A DNA stretch of 64,000 nucleotides. It comes from Erwinia pyri. Lineage in GTDB: Bacteria > Pseudomonadota > Gammaproteobacteria > Enterobacterales > Enterobacteriaceae. The position numbers were made by a program, and so were the translations under genes. Under the pieces are notes generated by a model, which saw only the letters and a program-made list of their open reading frames with translations, was not told the origin of the DNA and did not search any database. The stretch spans positions 1 through 64,000 of the forward strand of contig NZ_CP132354.1 in the NCBI RefSeq assembly GCF_030758455.1. Direction: 5' to 3'. The stretch's first letter is position 1. Each line of letters opens with the position of its first letter. Of this stretch, positions 1-9,628 are shown piece by piece.

Positions 1-10
1 CATTAAGCCC

Positions 11-562
11 TTAGTAAAATGAAAGTGAAATCAATAAAGGTTTATTTAAAGCTTTCCTGATCTCGTTAATATGCATGACAAAGTCAATTTCTCGTACGCC
101 ATTCGGAGAAAAAATAAGGAACCTGGCATTACGGATTGTACCTTTATCCCGCCTTGCAATTTCTGCAAACAGTGCAAATGTCATGCAAACACCACGTGGA
201 GCAATACCGACCTGTTGCAGACACTGAGAGGCACGCAAAGAGATGAGGCTCAGATTTCGGCTCAATATGGCGCTTACTTCAGCAACACTGCCTATATCTA
301 ATACGTCCTCATATAACAGTCGCAGGCCAGTGGCGTTTTGTCCGTCAAGCCAGTCGGACAGCAGAGTGGCCTCATAGTCAGCAGCGATTTTCTCATCGAG
401 ATAATTGACAATTGAACTGGACAGGCAGAACACCTTGATAAGGTCAGGTTTATAGGTCCAGTGGCAATGTTCATCATAAAAATAAAATCTGTCATCCATA
501 ACTGACCTCTTTCCGATGAGATAACGCCAGGTGAATTTATCCACTCCGGGTATCATCAACAC
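11..562 (-). CDS. Hypothetical protein, unrecognised
   Basis: Open frame of up to 183 codons. I do not recognise the family. A GTG at 562 and an ATG at 556 open the frame, but the ATG at 499 (MDDRFYFYDEHC...) has a purine-rich AGAGG about 6 bases upstream and is an equally good start, giving 162 residues. The protein is soluble-looking, with no signal peptide or membrane segment, and it ends with a hydrophobic tail (ISLSFY). It lies at the edge of the window, convergent to nothing intact; its neighbours to the right are decayed umuC and EAL fragments. Coding potential is plausible but not proven. Confidence 0.45.
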   Translation of the reverse strand: MLMIPGVDKFTWRYLIGKRSVMDDRFYFYDEHCHWTYKPDLIKVFCLSSSIVNYLDEKIAADYEATLLSDWLDGQNATGLRLLYEDVLDIGSVAEVSAILSRNLSLISLRASQCLQQVGIAPRGVCMTFALFAEIARRDKGTIRNARFLIFSPNGVREIDFVMHINEIRKALNKPLLISLSFY

Positions 563-616
563 ATAAGTATTTTATTTCAACGGAATAATAATTACTCATT
601 TCTAACTTGTGATGCA

Positions 617-1015
617 TTCCATATAAACCACTTCTTGTCTCAGCGTGTAATGACTGCCCTTGAAGAAATGGCACCCCGGGTCGAGCAATACTCAATAGAT
701 GAGATGTTCCTCGACCTTACAGGTATCGATGGTTGCGAGGACTTCGAGCACTATGACCGACGGCTGCGTGCTCACGTGCTCGCAACAACAGGCCTGACGG
801 TGGGATGTGGCCTAGGTTCGACAAAAACCCTGGAAAATCGGCTCAGCGGGTCAGCAAGGAATGGAAGCAGTTCCGGGGAGTTCTTGCGCTAACAACGAAC
901 AATCAGAAGCGGACCGAAACGTTGCTGGCAAGACAGCCGGATACCATCAAGCGCCTGCTCGGGGAAGAAGCCTGCCGCTGTCGCGGCTCGATATTGAAAT
1001 TATCGAAGTCACGCT
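617..1015 (+). pseudogene. umuC/mucB-like Y-family DNA polymerase fragment
   Basis: The frame opening near 617-635 encodes RVEQYSIDEMFLDLTGIDG, the palm-domain signature of UmuC-type error-prone polymerases (SIDEMFLD contains catalytic acidic residues). Around 830 the frame is lost; the next frame continues with KSAQRVSKEWKQFRGVLALT, which matches the following UmuC segment (the K-A-N-H-x-A-K-K-W region). So this is a frameshifted internal fragment missing both the N-terminus and most of the C-terminal half. In the family, UmuC works with UmuD' in SOS mutagenesis; this copy cannot do so. Confidence 0.7.
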
Positions 1016-1433
1016 TATAGCGAACATGGTCAGATCCAGAATAAATCTGGATAAATTCAGGGCCATGGGCGTCACCGTGTCGCTTGATGACTTCGGCACC
1101 GGTTACTCCAACCTCTATCACCTGACACAGCTGTCGTATGACAAGATTAAGATTGACCATTCCTTCATCGCACTCATAATGTCCAACAAAAACCAGATGG
1201 TGGATGCGATTCTGGTCATGGGGAAAAGTCTGGAGATGCAGATAACGGCCGAGAGAATAGAACAGATGGAGGCGACACTCTGGTTGTCGGCGCACGGCTG
1301 GCTTTTTGAAATGCCTGTCCCTGCAGACGAGATATTCGGACTGTTTACGGGTAAAGCTTTACAGGAATTCGGCGCAGCCCTAAAGGGCCAGCTTTTTCTT
1401 TTAGAATTCAGCCTGCCTTTACTACCCAAGTGA
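982..1433 (+). pseudogene. EAL-domain phosphodiesterase fragment
   Basis: The frame encodes GVTVSLDDFGTGYSNLYHL followed by YDKIKIDHSFI, the conserved DDFGTG...KID block of EAL cyclic-di-GMP phosphodiesterases. The upstream half, including the EAL motif itself, is missing, and the piece is joined almost directly to the umuC fragment. The C-terminal part (MPVPADEIFGLF) resembles the final PxPxxEF segment of EAL domains. It is a non-functional remnant; the junction marks an old deletion or recombination. Confidence 0.7.
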
Positions 1434-1437
1434 GTCA

Positions 1438-2460
1438 TTACTGTTGTGCGGCACAGGGCGCGCGTTTAGTCAGCCCTCTGTAAAGTCGGTATTCATATGC
1501 CATAAGCCGCAACAGACTCCCCTCAGCATGACGACACATTTTCATCAGGCTTTGGAATAACGTGAAACTATAGAGTGTAAAGAGTGACTTTTTGCCATCG
1601 TGCGGTGCAGTCGACCGCAAACTGTCAACGGGAAGGCACGGATGTGCATGAGAATTGCACATGAGTACCGGGCAGTTGCACTCCAATGAGGGTGCTATGT
1701 CACACTTCCGTAATAAGCTGTTTTAAACATAATGAGATAGACAGATGTAGTGTGTGATTGAGGCTTTGTTTTTTACGGGTAAACAGTCTGCTGAAGATTA
1801 CTAAAGGTGAGTTTCATATTTCATTATGCTATGTAAATCCTTGGGAATTTCAGCCTGAAATAATCCAAAAAAGATGTTATTTTACATCAATTTATACATG
1901 AAATAAGGTTGGGTTAAAATCTTATGACACATATCACAATGACGATTTACACTTCAAAATTTAGCTTCATTATTCTCTACTACCAATAATGCAAAATACG
2001 AAAAAAGACTGGATGGATTGAGCCGTCTCCGGGATTACGTACATCGCTCACTTAGTAATACAGGCACCTTCCCTATCATAATTACCTTTTCTTCAGCACG
2101 CCGAAAATTCATACGCCGTCTGATTAGGGTTGATTACGAGCGTTACTTGTTAAAATCCTGACGCCGTTCGCTGATGCTTTTCCTTGTATCGCTCATTTCG
2201 CTGAACCCGTGTTTACTCGGGGATTCATCGTGAAAGCGGCCGTTAAAAATCTCAATTTTTCCTTTCTGTGTCGGCTTGCCGGACTGGAAAAACTGTAGCT
2301 CACAGCATGCACATAAACTTACTGGTCAAATTCTTTGCAGATAAAAATGACATCTGTTCAATTCTTACCGTCGCCTAATAGCTGCTAAACAGCGCAATGT
2401 TTCCCAGAAGAAGCGTGACCTGTGGGCCAGAAACCTCGAAGGGGGCGATTACCATCAGGT
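1438..2460. other. Decayed intergenic DNA, no supported gene
   Basis: About 1 kb without a convincing reading frame. The only ORF (minus strand, 1438-1686) shows no recognisable domain and has low-complexity composition. The stretch is AT-rich around 1700-2000 and contains the first copy of a palindromic repeat at 1843-1865. I see no RNA gene. Confidence 0.5.
1843..1865. repeat. 23-bp palindrome-containing repeat, copy 1
   Basis: The sequence gggaatttcagcctgaaata plus atc occurs here and again, identically, at 3553-3575. Its core has perfect 7-bp arms (atttcag / ctgaaat) around a single C. No gene overlaps it. It could be a regulatory or partition-protein site, or the edge of a larger lost repeat. 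Confidence 0.7.
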
Positions 2461-2469
2461 ATTTCCTCG

Positions 2470-3220
2470 CGAAGTCATCCACGCAAGTAAAGCACTTTAT
2501 CCTGCGTTAGGAGATCAATGCATCCATGACGAGGTCAATCGATCATATTGAACTGGACGCGGCCGGGTGGAGCGATGACAGACATTCAGTAGCCAGATCT
2601 TTACGACGACGTCTGTATTCTACGTCCAGATGCTTAGATGGTGAAGCCGGTATACGCGCTTATGATTGACATAGATCCCTTCGCGGCTCATTAACTGCCA
2701 GATGTGGCGTAACCCAAAACGCCTGTGCTTTAGTTGCAGCTCAGTAATGCGCCCCGATAAATGCGCATCAGCCGCTAGACGCTAAGCGTCATAGCAACTG
2801 ATCGACAGGGGAAAACCTGCGAGTCTGCAGGTACGACGTTGCGAAAGACCCGTAAATTCACACATCAGCACCGAAGCTTTACGCTTCTGATAAGTAGCAG
2901 TGCTTTATCTGTACAGCCACCTGAAGTGCTCATTATCCAGCAGGCCATGGGGCAGAAGTTTCTTAAAACTAGTATTTTTTCCTCAAGCGATTTTTGGCGC
3001 TTAAACTCAGGCAATTTCATACCGCCATATTTTTTCGACATGTAAATAATATGGCGTTGTAGATTGCTTGTTGCGGGGTTGGTGGGCGGATACCTCGGCT
3101 TCAGCCTTGCGAAGAATATTGATGATCTGTTTGTCGTAAAAACTTCTTAGTGGCGTATGTTCACATATGCATTATGGAAATATTATTAATATCGGGGTGT
3201 GCTAATCACCGATGTGCAAC
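2470..3220 (-). pseudogene. Highly eroded IS1222-like (IS3 family) copy
   Basis: Read on the minus strand, this stretch is a mutated relative of the intact element at 58477-59705. Recognisable blocks include the orfB region around 2470-2640 (equivalent of the CVDDF and RRRRRKG segments), the LERRR/YRR segment near 2700, and the orfA N-terminus with its [18 protein letters not shown] region near 3060-3150. The terminal repeat near 3185-3205 (ggggtgtgctaatcacc) resembles the element's end. Numerous stops and indels show long decay. Confidence 0.65.
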
Positions 3221-3552
3221 TCACTATTTTATATACTTGGCCAATTACATCGGTCAGACATTGATCTGAGATTTTGAATCTGCATTATATAAAAAATAAA
3301 TAATTTATGGTGTATATCAGCATCGTCTCTGGCCAGGTAGGGGGGATTGGATAGATAAGGGACGATTTGTGAGGTAAAAGCGATTATCAATACACCTATA
3401 GCGTTAATTTTTGGTATCACTGTGTGAATTCTGCAGGGTTATCACCCACAAAATTCGAAACAAATCACGTAGCGATCTCTGGGATAACCAATTTTTGAAC
3501 GACATGTGAATTTAATGAAAGATTATTCTGAGTAGAAGATCAGTCATTTTTC

Positions 3553-3575
3553 GGGAATTTCAGCCTGAAATAATC
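3553..3575. repeat. 23-bp palindrome-containing repeat, copy 2
   Basis: Exact second copy of the 23-bp repeat at 1843-1865, same orientation, with 7-bp palindrome arms. The two copies bracket the eroded IS copy. Confidence 0.7.
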
Positions 3576-4080
3576 ATGAAAACACCAATAAAATCAATGC
3601 ATTAATTTAACTTTACTGATGGGTTATGTCGTGCGGATTGTACTTATTCTAAACGCTTTTTATCAAACTTGATGTGGGTACTTATTTGACGACCTGAACT
3701 GCATCATCTTTTACTCAAGAGCGTCATAAAATCTACTTTCAACGGAGATTGTTAGCAAATTCTTCTTCAGAAACAAGGTTACTATCAAGTTACTGGATCA
3801 AGTCCCGATATTTATGAGCTTTTGATAGAGTTTTTCACCGAATCTCCAATTTAAGAGTGTATACCTCTGAGTGTTTGTAAATCTGATTTTAGAGTCACTT
3901 GGAAACCGCATGTGACGGATACGGAAATGCCCACAGATTTTTTGTGAAAACATCCTGATTTTATCCCCGTTACTCACAGGATTGATCCAGTAATAAGATC
4001 TTATAACGATCCTATATCGATCCTAAACTGCCAAAACGATCCCCGACAGCTTGAAAGCCTTGCGTAGCGTGGGCTAAGAG
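3576..4080. other. AT-rich leader upstream of the replication region, no gene
   Basis: No supported coding sequence. The stretch is AT-rich and leads into the upstream iterons; it may hold promoter or replication-control elements, but I cannot point to a specific one. Confidence 0.4.
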
Positions 4081-4089
4081 CCGATCAGG

Positions 4090-4213
4090 GTTATCAGTCA
4101 TATGCAAAAGATTAGCAGTCATATGCAAAAAGTTTTCGGTGGTATGCAATTGGTTATCGGCTGTATGGTATTTTATTTCCACTCGTATGCTGGTAAGGTT
4201 ATCCGTCATGTGC
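4090..4213. repeat. Upstream iteron block of the replicon (about 6 copies)
   Basis: Six related 16-mers lie in the gttatcrgtcatatgc orientation: starts at 4090, 4111, 4132, 4153, 4175 and 4198, spaced about 21-23 bp, one helical-turn multiple. They are the reverse complement of the gcatacgactgataac repeats downstream of repA. In RepFIB-type replicons such blocks bind the initiator and mediate copy control and autorepression of its promoter; their position immediately before the repA start fits this. Confidence 0.85.
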
Positions 4214-4250
4214 TGCCGCAATTTAACCTGTTGATAAATGGATTTAAGAT

Positions 4251-5270
4251 ATGGCTAAAAAAGTCAAAGACTTAGATAGCATGACCGATGAAGTGAACAA
4301 AAGAACGGGGGAAGTTGTCCACCTGAATCCTACGGCGAATGCAACCGTTCAACCGGTAGCATTAATGCGCCTGGGTTTATTTGTTCCTAACACCGATCAT
4401 GCAAAATTAAAAAACTCTGTCAGTACAGTGAAGTCTACGGTAGATGCTAGCGAAGATCTTTACCATCTTGAAGTTGTAAAAAGGGAAGGGTACAAGGACA
4501 TCTCCATCCGTTCTGAGCGTCTGGACATGGCCACTGACTTCCGGGTATGGCTTGGGATCATTCGGTCGATATACGATAGTGGTACTTTTGCCGGTAAATT
4601 GAAGCTCCCCTTCACCAAATTTTTACAAAACTGTGGTTTTGACTCGAAGCGCTCAAATAAAGACATGAAGAAACGCATAGACGACTCTCTGATGCGTTTA
4701 CGCGGTGTCACCATACAATTTCGTAATGATTCTGGATCGTTGACTACAGGGCTCGTTAACAGCGCTCAGTACAATATGGCAAAGAACGAGGTCGAGATTG
4801 AAGGGGATGACAGACTCACTGATCTCTACCAGATGGATTACAAAGTATATCTACGCCTCAAAGCGATCGATCATCTTCCCCGTAAAGAATCGGCTCAGGC
4901 TCTGTATACGTTCATAGAGAGCCTTCCTAAAGATCCCGCGCCTGTATCAATGAAAAGGTTACGTGAAAGGCTTCGCTTGAAATCTCGCGTGGCTTATCAG
5001 AACCATATCGTACGTAAAGCACTTGAACAGCTTAAAGAAATTAACTACCTAGAGTACAGTGAGTTTAAAAGGGGTCGATCGGTCTACTTCAACATCACCA
5101 AGCGTAATCCTAATCTTATCCCTAACAAACAGCCTAAAACGGGCCATGCAGATACCCAGGAGCCTCAGATTGTGGATGAAAAAATGATCGCTAAAATTTC
5201 TAAGCTTAAGGATTCTGGATTCACGGAAGAAGAGATAGCCAAGATCCTTATCAGCCTTGATTCTGAGTGA
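4251..5270 (+). CDS. repA: RepFIB-type plasmid replication initiator (Rep_3 family)
   Basis: A 339-residue initiator. The middle holds the two winged-helix arrangement of Rep_3 initiators: LPFTKFLQNCGF and KKRIDDSLMRLRGVTIQF in the first domain, and the ALYTFIESLP ... RLRERLRLKSR segment in the second. The C-terminus carries an extra acidic helix. It would bind the iterons on both sides to open the origin and to repress itself. The ATG at 4251 follows the upstream iteron block by about 37 bases, so initiator binding would cover its promoter. Length and layout match IncF RepFIB initiators, including those of large Pantoea plasmids. No lesion is visible. Confidence 0.93.
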   Translation: MAKKVKDLDSMTDEVNKRTGEVVHLNPTANATVQPVALMRLGLFVPNTDHAKLKNSVSTVKSTVDASEDLYHLEVVKREGYKDISIRSERLDMATDFRVWLGIIRSIYDSGTFAGKLKLPFTKFLQNCGFDSKRSNKDMKKRIDDSLMRLRGVTIQFRNDSGSLTTGLVNSAQYNMAKNEVEIEGDDRLTDLYQMDYKVYLRLKAIDHLPRKESAQALYTFIESLPKDPAPVSMKRLRERLRLKSRVAYQNHIVRKALEQLKEINYLEYSEFKRGRSVYFNITKRNPNLIPNKQPKTGHADTQEPQIVDEKMIAKISKLKDSGFTEEEIAKILISLDSE

Positions 5271-5292
5271 TTACTTTCGTTCAGGAAGGAGT

Positions 5293-6056
5293 GCATACGA
5301 CTGGAATTTTTCATGAAACCTTTTGATTTCATGTGGATAGATTGCTGGTTTGAGCATTTCCATCACGTGTTTTATGAAGCCGCCGCATTCGAGCTTAAAA
5401 TAATCTCTTTTTGCATACGACTGGAAACCTTACAGCATTAAAGCAATGATTTAGCATACAACTGATAACCTGCAGTACGAGGATTCCTTCTACTTCTCCC
5501 CCTTCAATGCATACAACTGATAACCTACGCTGGGTTACGCTTTCACACGAATTTATCACTGAGCATCTAACTTACTAGTCTACAGGCCTATTTTAATGAC
5601 CTAACTGCATTATAGAGCCATATGCAACAATGCTAGACATGGTAAACGCATACGACTGGAAATGTTTGGTTAACCTTTACCCATATCGTAGCCATCTCAT
5701 ATCAACTTTTGTCTGAACCGACTCCTCCAGCTTGGAACTGCCTGATCTTTTCTTAAGATCCCTGTTAAAATCGCTTATATAAACTGCTACAGAGCATACG
5801 ACCGATAACTTTTAGCACATGACCGATAACCTTTCTTATGGGGAGATCAAACATGAGGGCTAGGAACAACACCCCGCAATCGGCATAGTAAAGCATACGA
5901 CTGGAAACTTTATGCATACGACTGCCAACTTTTGTTGAAGGTTTGATTATGGGCAGTTAGAACATCACCCTAATACACATTCTTCCGGTAGGAAAAACAG
6001 AGTGTCTTGCATACGACCGATAACTTTTTTTGGATTTAATGCATACGACTGATAAC
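5293..6056. repeat. Downstream iterons, putative origin of replication
   Basis: About 12 degenerate copies of a 15-17-mer: gcatacgactggaaa at 5293, 5413, 5648, 5893 and 5914 (variant), and gcatacRactgataacc-like forms at 5454, 5509, 5794, 5815, 6009 and 6041. All share one orientation, opposite to the upstream block. The intervening DNA is AT-rich. Iterons after rep, before the partition genes, are the expected place for the RepFIB origin. Spacing is irregular, which is unlike a CRISPR array. Confidence 0.85.
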
Positions 6057-6184
6057 TTGCGGTCATAAAGTTTTCATCCGGTTAACTTTTCTGAGCCAGT
6101 ACAATAATTTTCTGATTTACGATAAAAGTTGCACATTTAATTTCGGCTTGTACACTAGCTGAAATTTCCGGTGAGGTTAACTGC

Positions 6185-7393
6185 ATGAAAAGTAACTATG
6201 GTGGTGTTGACGAGACTGCCCGCAGAGCAAATGCCATGCTCCGTAGCATGAGTGATGACATCATTGATAAACGTCATGAGTTTGGACTTGATCGCTATTA
6301 CCAGACCTTTACGCGAAATTCCGTTGCCAATATGCCTAAGCTCAGCCGTCGTGCTGTCGAGCAGGCTATTGATGAAATGGAAGAGCAGGGACATGAGTTT
6401 GGTAAAAAAGACGCCGGTAATGCCAGGCACTATGCTCTGACCGTTGAAGATGTTGTCGACATCTATGCACACCGTAAAGTGCCTAAATATCGTGATCTGC
6501 ATGAAGGCGAAGGTCCCTTCGTCATCTTCGTGGTGAATCTGAAAGGTGGGGTGTCAAAAACGGTCAGTACGGTAACGCTTGCACATGGACTCCGTGTACA
6601 TCCTGACTTGTTGCAATATGATTTACGAAACCTGGTAATAGACCTCGATCCACAAGCTTCCAGCACCATGTTCCTGAATCAGGCTCACAGCATAGGTTCA
6701 ATCATGGAAACGGCTGCTCAGGCCATGCTGAATGACCTTGATGCCGAGCAGCTGCAGCGTCAGATTATCCAGCCGACAATAATTCCCGGCGTGGATATCA
6801 TTCCTGCCTCGATTGATGATGGGTTTGTTGCCAGCCAGTGGGGTGAACTGGTTCGCGAAAACCTTCCGGGCGTTCTGCCTTCAGAAGTGCTCCGGCGCAA
6901 TATCATCGATCGCGTAGGTAAAGATTACGATTTCATCTTTATCGATACGGGGCCGCATCTGGATGCATTCATGCTGAATGCTATTGCCGCCAGTGATTTG
7001 CTGTTAACGCCGACCCCTCCCGCACAGGTTGATTTTCATTCAACGCTTAAATACCTGACACGACTGCCTGAAATGCTGGAGCAACTGGAAGAAGAAGGCG
7101 TCAATCCGCGTATCAAAGGGAATATAGGCTTTATGTCTAAAATGACCACAAAGCGCGATCACGAGATGACCCATGGCCTTGCCCGTGATGTTTTTACCTC
7201 ATATATCCTCGATGCGGTATTGCCGCGACTTGATGGTTTTGAGCGCTGTGGGGAAACCTTTGACACCATTGTCAGTGCGGATCCGCAGTCTTATCCTGGA
7301 AGTGCTGAAGCCCTTAAAAACGCGAAACGCGAAGCCGAGCGTTTCACTCAGGCGGTGTTCAAGCGAATCGAATTTATAAGGGGTATCAAATGA
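6185..7393 (+). CDS. parA: ParA/SopA-type partition ATPase
   Basis: A 402-residue type Ia partition ATPase. The N-terminal about 110 residues form the DNA-binding helix-turn-helix extension (LSRRAVEQAIDEMEEQG). The deviant Walker A is KGGVSKTVS (residues about 121-129), followed by LVIDLDPQASST (Walker A') and DFIFIDTGPHLD (Walker B). It should drive plasmid segregation along the nucleoid and repress its own operon. Its stop overlaps the parB start (ATGA at 7390), indicating translational coupling. The start at 6185 follows a GGTGAGG ribosome site. Confidence 0.95.
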   Translation: MKSNYGGVDETARRANAMLRSMSDDIIDKRHEFGLDRYYQTFTRNSVANMPKLSRRAVEQAIDEMEEQGHEFGKKDAGNARHYALTVEDVVDIYAHRKVPKYRDLHEGEGPFVIFVVNLKGGVSKTVSTVTLAHGLRVHPDLLQYDLRNLVIDLDPQASSTMFLNQAHSIGSIMETAAQAMLNDLDAEQLQRQIIQPTIIPGVDIIPASIDDGFVASQWGELVRENLPGVLPSEVLRRNIIDRVGKDYDFIFIDTGPHLDAFMLNAIAASDLLLTPTPPAQVDFHSTLKYLTRLPEMLEQLEEEGVNPRIKGNIGFMSKMTTKRDHEMTHGLARDVFTSYILDAVLPRLDGFERCGETFDTIVSADPQSYPGSAEALKNAKREAERFTQAVFKRIEFIRGIK

Positions 7394-8367
7394 CCAAAGT
7401 CATGAAGAAAATGGGCCGTACACTGGGTAATTCAAACTTCTCCAAAATGCTCAGCGAAAGGGAAGGGGAGCGCGTGTTTGTGCTGAAGTCGGGGAAAGAA
7501 GCCCGCTTTGTACTTACTAAGATCCTTCATGATGATATCGAAGTCCAGACCTATATTGACTCAGCTGTGAACGGTCGCGATCAGTCGTTGTTGACCCCAG
7601 AGTCCATCAGCGATATTGCCCGCACGATCACCCTGCAGCAGTTTTTTCCCGCCATAGGGCGCGAAGTCGATAATCGCATTGAAATTCTGGATGGTTCACG
7701 CCGTCGGGCAGCCTGTCTTTTCAATGGCATGCCATTTGAAGTCCTGGTTACAAAAGATGAACTCGATATCAGTGATGCCCGTCAACTTGCAGTAGATATT
7801 CAGACGGCAAAAGAGCATACGCTTCGGGAATTAGGCAAACGCCTGAAGGTGATGAGTGACAATGGCATGAGCCAGACGGAGATCGCCAAAGCTGAAGGCA
7901 TCTCACCGGCCAAGATCACCCGTGCATTTCAGGCAGCCGCTGTGCCTGATGAAATGATTGCCGTTTTCCCATCCTTAAGCGATCTGGCAATTCCGGACTA
8001 TCATTTACTGCTGGAGATTGCAGAGCAGGCTAAATCCAGGCAGGTAGACGTACTTGAAGTGGTTGAAGGTGTACGCGTCAGGATTCAAAAGGATGGGACG
8101 TATGATGCTCAGGACCCGCTCAATAAAACGAAGATTATTGGTTTCTTCAAAGCTGAAAGCAACGGTCTGAAATCGCCGCGTAACACGAAGAAAGCAGTGG
8201 TTGAAAAGCTGGCTGAATTCAGTGATAAAAAGCAGTTTGCCCGTAAAAAGACCGATGCTGAAAAAAGACTTATAACCTATGAATTTTCACGCATTCCAGC
8301 CAAATTTCATGCAGAACTTGATGCGGCCATAAAGTCCGTAATGGATAAACTTCAGGCAGAAGAATAA
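7390..8367 (+). CDS. parB: ParB/SopB-type centromere-binding protein
   Basis: A 325-residue partition adaptor. It contains the ParB N-terminal box (DGSRRRAACLF, residues about 98-108), the helix-turn-helix MSQTEIAKAEGISPAKITRA (about 160-180) and a C-terminal dimerisation region. It would bind the plasmid centromere and activate ParA. Its start overlaps the end of parA. I could not identify a parS array next to it, unlike the sopC repeats of F; the centromere may lie outside the window or be single-copy. Confidence 0.93.
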   Translation: MTKVMKKMGRTLGNSNFSKMLSEREGERVFVLKSGKEARFVLTKILHDDIEVQTYIDSAVNGRDQSLLTPESISDIARTITLQQFFPAIGREVDNRIEILDGSRRRAACLFNGMPFEVLVTKDELDISDARQLAVDIQTAKEHTLRELGKRLKVMSDNGMSQTEIAKAEGISPAKITRAFQAAAVPDEMIAVFPSLSDLAIPDYHLLLEIAEQAKSRQVDVLEVVEGVRVRIQKDGTYDAQDPLNKTKIIGFFKAESNGLKSPRNTKKAVVEKLAEFSDKKQFARKKTDAEKRLITYEFSRIPAKFHAELDAAIKSVMDKLQAEE

Positions 8368-8408
8368 CTACCTGAAGAAAATACTGACCTTCCAGATCTG
8401 AGTGCAAC

Positions 8409-8441
8409 AAGCCTCACGAGAGCCAGTCGTGAGGCTCATTT
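8409..8441 (+). terminator. Rho-independent terminator of parAB
   Basis: Perfect 9-bp stem gcctcacga / tcgtgaggc (8411-8419 and 8428-8436) with an 8-base loop, followed by a T-rich run, 42 bases after the parB stop. Confidence 0.85.
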
Positions 8442-8515
8442 TATGATAAAAGTGACTTTGTAGAATAAATCGGATTTAGATATTAACTCTCCTCCACTGA
8501 CTTCCTCAGGCAATC

Positions 8516-8612
8516 TGAATCGCCACGGATAATCTAGACACTTTCGAGCCGTTGTCTACTGTCGTGGGGCCGTCCATAGATGACTCAGAGGTGTCTGTTA
8601 AACCCGTGGCGA
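8516..8612. mobile_element. 97-bp internally deleted relic of an IS3-family element
   Basis: The left end (tgaatcgccacggataatct...) matches the left end of the element at 45143, and the right end (gaggtgtctgttaaacccgt followed by ggcga) matches its right end at 47428. Nearly everything between is missing, so this is a short non-autonomous derivative carrying both ends. The last 3-4 bases of the right end are lost at the IS903-like insertion. Confidence 0.75.
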
Positions 8613-9569
8613 GGCTTTGTTGAATAAATCGAACTTTTGGCCGTAATCAACCGGGGCTCACTGACATTCTGGCTTGATGAGTCGGCTATCCAGACCTGGT
8701 ATGACGAGCCAGACACGTCTTCACGTGGTCGTCCGCAACGTTATTCTGAGCTCGCTATTACCACCGTACTGATGCTCAAACGCGTCTTTCGCCTCACGCT
8801 GCGCGCCACGCAGGGGTTCATTGACTCCATTTTTACCCTGATGACGCTTCCGCTCCGGTGCCCGGATTACTCCTGCGTCAGCAGACGGGCCAGGTCCGTC
8901 AATATCCCGTTCAAAACCCCCACGCGCGGCGAAATAGCCCATCTGGTTATCGACTCCACCGGATTAAAAGTCTTCGGGGAAGGAGAGTGGAAGGTGAAAA
9001 AATACGGCCAGGAAAAGCGCCGCGTCTGGCGTAAACGGCACCTGGCGGTGGACGCTGATACGCATGAGGTTATCTGCGCTGACCTTTCCCTGAACAATGT
9101 GACGGATGCAGAGGCCTTCCCGGGGCTTATTCGCCAGACCCACCGGAAAATCAGAACCGCCTGCGCCGACGGAGCTTATGACACCAGACGGTGCCACGAC
9201 GAACTGCGGCGTAAGAAAATCAAAGCACTTATCCCGCCGCGAACCCGCGCAGGTTACTGGCCGGCTGAATATGCCGACAGAAATCAGGCGGTTGCCTGGC
9301 AACGGCTGATGGGAAGCAATGCGTACTGGAAATGGCACACGGTTTACAACCGACGTTCGGTGGCTGAAACGGCAATGTACCGTGTCAAACAGCTGTTTGG
9401 TGGGCATCTTACGTTGCGGGATTATGATGCGCAGGTTGGGGAGGCTATGGCAATGATCCGCGCATTAAACAAAATGACGCGTGCAGGCATGCCAGAAAGT
9501 GTACGGATTGCCTGAGGGAGTCAGCGACGAGGGGAGCTTTTATCTAAATCAGATTTATTCAACAAAGCC
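8613..9569 (+). mobile_element. IS903-like element (IS5 family), internally deleted, 957 bp
   Basis: Perfect 18-bp terminal inverted repeats (ggctttgttgaataaatc at 8613-8630; complement at 9552-9569) bracket one transposase frame. IS903 is about 1057 bp; this copy lacks about 100 bp at the left, between the inverted repeat and the transposase N-terminus. No 9-bp target duplication is seen: the left flank is the 97-bp IS relic, the right flank is unrelated, which suggests an adjacent deletion. Confidence 0.85.
8637..9515 (+). CDS. IS903-like transposase, N-terminally truncated
   Basis: A 292-residue DDE transposase of the IS5 family, IS903 group. Visible are LVIDSTGLKVFGEGEWKV, the ADGAYDT region carrying the second Asp and the YNRRSVAETAMYRVK Y-(2)R-(3)E-(6)K signature. 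Family members begin about 16 residues earlier; here the frame opens at a non-ATG codon (TTG at 8637) right after the inverted repeat, so the native start and its ribosome site have been deleted. The catalytic core looks complete, but expression is doubtful. Confidence 0.85.
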   Translation: MAVINRGSLTFWLDESAIQTWYDEPDTSSRGRPQRYSELAITTVLMLKRVFRLTLRATQGFIDSIFTLMTLPLRCPDYSCVSRRARSVNIPFKTPTRGEIAHLVIDSTGLKVFGEGEWKVKKYGQEKRRVWRKRHLAVDADTHEVICADLSLNNVTDAEAFPGLIRQTHRKIRTACADGAYDTRRCHDELRRKKIKALIPPRTRAGYWPAEYADRNQAVAWQRLMGSNAYWKWHTVYNRRSVAETAMYRVKQLFGGHLTLRDYDAQVGEAMAMIRALNKMTRAGMPESVRIA

Positions 9570-9628
9570 CCGCACAGCTCCTTAACTGTCGTGATACTAT
9601 GTCCGTGTCATTTAGAGAGTCAGCATGG

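Noticed and set aside
5293..6056. CRISPR-like series of short repeats
   Set aside because: Repeats are 15-17 bp, degenerate and irregularly spaced, located between rep and par genes; they are iterons. No cas genes are present.
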